Below are positions 39,984 through 40,888 of a stretch of 40,888 nucleotides of DNA, piece after piece; the first letter of the stretch is position 1; each line of letters begins with the position of its first letter. Below the pieces are notes generated by a model. That model searched no databases, was not told the origin of the DNA, and saw only the letters and a list, made by a program, of their open reading frames with translations. The DNA lies in NCBI GenBank assembly GCA_024400835.1, contig JAKSMC010000031.1, positions 1-40,888 of the forward strand, in the 5' to 3' direction. The stretch is from Bacteroidales bacterium. Its GTDB lineage: Bacteria > Bacteroidota > Bacteroidia > Bacteroidales > WCHB1-69. The position numbers were made by a program, and so were the translations under genes.

Positions 39984-40691
39984 TCACCCTTTTCTGCAAT
40001 TATTAGAATCATATATTACATTTATTAATGATATTTGAATTTGAATTTCTTGATTGTATTTATAAATAGCTTCCACAAGACCTAATTGTTCATTGTATCG
40101 ATAAATGACAGAGAACAATCCTTTGGAAGAGTTTGCAAAACCACTTTGTTCAACAATCTCAATAAGTCTGTTTTGATATTTCCATTGAGAAAATGCCAAA
40201 TAACGCATTTTATACCGCAACAACAGAGTACAGTTGCATAAAGGGTCATTGAAAGACAAGAATGAACGCCTGTATATTTTCCCAATTTTCACGGGAAACT
40301 GTATTTCCGGAAAAGGAAAATACTGGGTGATACCAAATCCATGCGTCCTGGGAGGATGAATCCACAAAAGTTTGCCGTTTTCTGAAATTTCAGTACTCTC
40401 AATGAATCCGTCTTTATCAATTGAGGAGATAGAATCTAATGCTGTAAGATTTTCAGGTAAGGAATCGTAATAATCATACGTGATCACTCCTTGATTATAC
40501 ATTTCTTTGTCAAGGATACGCATGACAATATAACAGGAATACTGTGTGCCCTTACTAATAGAGTCCACAGTTGCTTCAAATATATATGTGTTACCATGCC
40601 TATATATAGTGTCATGAATACTGGCACCCGTATTAGAAGCAATTACATATATTGGGAAAAATATAAGAGCGATTATACAAATAGGTTTCAT
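39984..40691 (-). CDS. secreted protein of unknown function
   Basis: A 235-residue exported protein. Residues 1-18 are a signal peptide (MKPICIIALIFFPIYVIAS). The mature part starts GASIHDTIYRHGNTYIFEATVDS and includes YYDSLPENLTALDS, HGFGITQYFPFPEIQFPVKIGKIYR and a C-terminal region rich in I, Y and N. No family recognised; AT-rich compared with most of the window, which, with the flanking 35-bp repeats, suggests recent arrival or duplication. Confidence 0.75.
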   Translation of the reverse strand: MKPICIIALIFFPIYVIASNTGASIHDTIYRHGNTYIFEATVDSISKGTQYSCYIVMRILDKEMYNQGVITYDYYDSLPENLTALDSISSIDKDGFIESTEISENGKLLWIHPPRTHGFGITQYFPFPEIQFPVKIGKIYRRSFLSFNDPLCNCTLLLRYKMRYLAFSQWKYQNRLIEIVEQSGFANSSKGLFSVIYRYNEQLGLVEAIYKYNQEIQIQISLINVIYDSNNCRKG

Positions 40692-40717
40692 ATTGTAAAA
40701 ATATAAAGCATTAGTAT

Positions 40718-40752
40718 GTTTTGTGTCCTATAATTTTCTTTATGTTAAAAAC
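40718..40752. repeat. 35-bp direct repeat, right copy
   Basis: Perfect copy of 39836-39870, lying 27 bp upstream of the start of the 39984-40691 gene. Distance between copies 882 bp. Confidence 0.9.
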
Positions 40753-40888
40753 GTGAGTGATTCTTATAAAACGACAATTACAATATGTTGATTTGAGAGC
40801 AACTAAATGTATTTGAGGAATTGTCGATTTGAGAATAATGGCATCACCCTTTCTCCATGTTTACGGTGTGTAAAATAGGTAGCAAGGA

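Noticed and set aside
40844..40888. End of a paralogue of the 39984-40691 gene on the minus strand
   Set aside because: Only 14 open codons are visible and the similarity is limited to the stop-codon context, too little to list as a gene.
1..40888. tRNA, rRNA, riboswitch or intrinsic terminator
   Set aside because: No cloverleaf, rRNA or known riboswitch core was recognised by eye, and no GC stem followed by a T run was strong enough to list.

Overview
The window is chromosomal DNA from a member of the Bacteroidota, most likely Bacteroidales. The evidence is: many start sites preceded by the Bacteroidetes -7 box TAnnTTTG; a type IX secretion type-B (gliding-associated) C-terminal domain; a plug/barrel outer-membrane receptor; Bacteroidota-style secreted proteins; and HydE, the [FeFe]-hydrogenase maturase, which points to an anaerobe. 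No rRNA, tRNA, CRISPR array, transposase, integrase or phage gene was recognised.

Layout. 1-1030: gene-poor border made of dispersed hairpin repeats, with a decayed GIY-YIG nuclease gene. 1121-2296: two small lipoprotein genes. 2532-14499 (mostly minus strand): TlpA-like thioredoxin, TIM-barrel glycosidase-like protein, CBM9-like protein, MtgA glycosyltransferase, six-hairpin glycosidase with a C-terminal carbohydrate-binding domain, a T9SS-sorted surface protein and an outer-membrane barrel; one plus-strand DUF1295 membrane protein interrupts them. 14581-22205 (plus): secreted and membrane proteins of unknown role, an NADPH-dependent FMN reductase-like flavoprotein and an AbiEi/AbiEii toxin-antitoxin pair. 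22297-27480: a mosaic accessory locus (below). 27613-36041: DUF456 protein, a 1999-residue alpha-2-macroglobulin, and a sugar-kinase-like/CBM9 pair. 36061-38531 (minus): AAA_14/DUF4143 ATPase and HydE. 38577-40888: two hypothetical genes in a second repeat-rich border.

The most unusual part is 22297-27480. A 39-bp, 13-codon sequence (EPTLNAHNKxEFP) occurs four times, always in frame and close to an ATG, in front of four unrelated protein bodies: a RhuM/Fic protein, a multi-spanning membrane protein, a lipoprotein and an AlaX-type tRNA-editing domain. In AlaX it runs directly into the zinc-binding HxxxH motif, so AlaX is the probable donor. For two copies the whole upstream block (a 73-residue membrane protein, a promoter and the leader, about 312 bp) is duplicated, and the similarity falls off at the leader's 3' edge. 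The same theme, a promoter plus the 5' end of one gene placed ahead of another gene, recurs at 12175-12365 and possibly at 27504-27613. I read this as repeated 5'-end capture; whether it is a dedicated mechanism or ordinary recombination cannot be decided from this sequence.

Gene starts were chosen by ATG plus position relative to TAnnTTTG boxes; several longer reading frames begin at TTG/GTG or upstream of the predicted transcript and were shortened.
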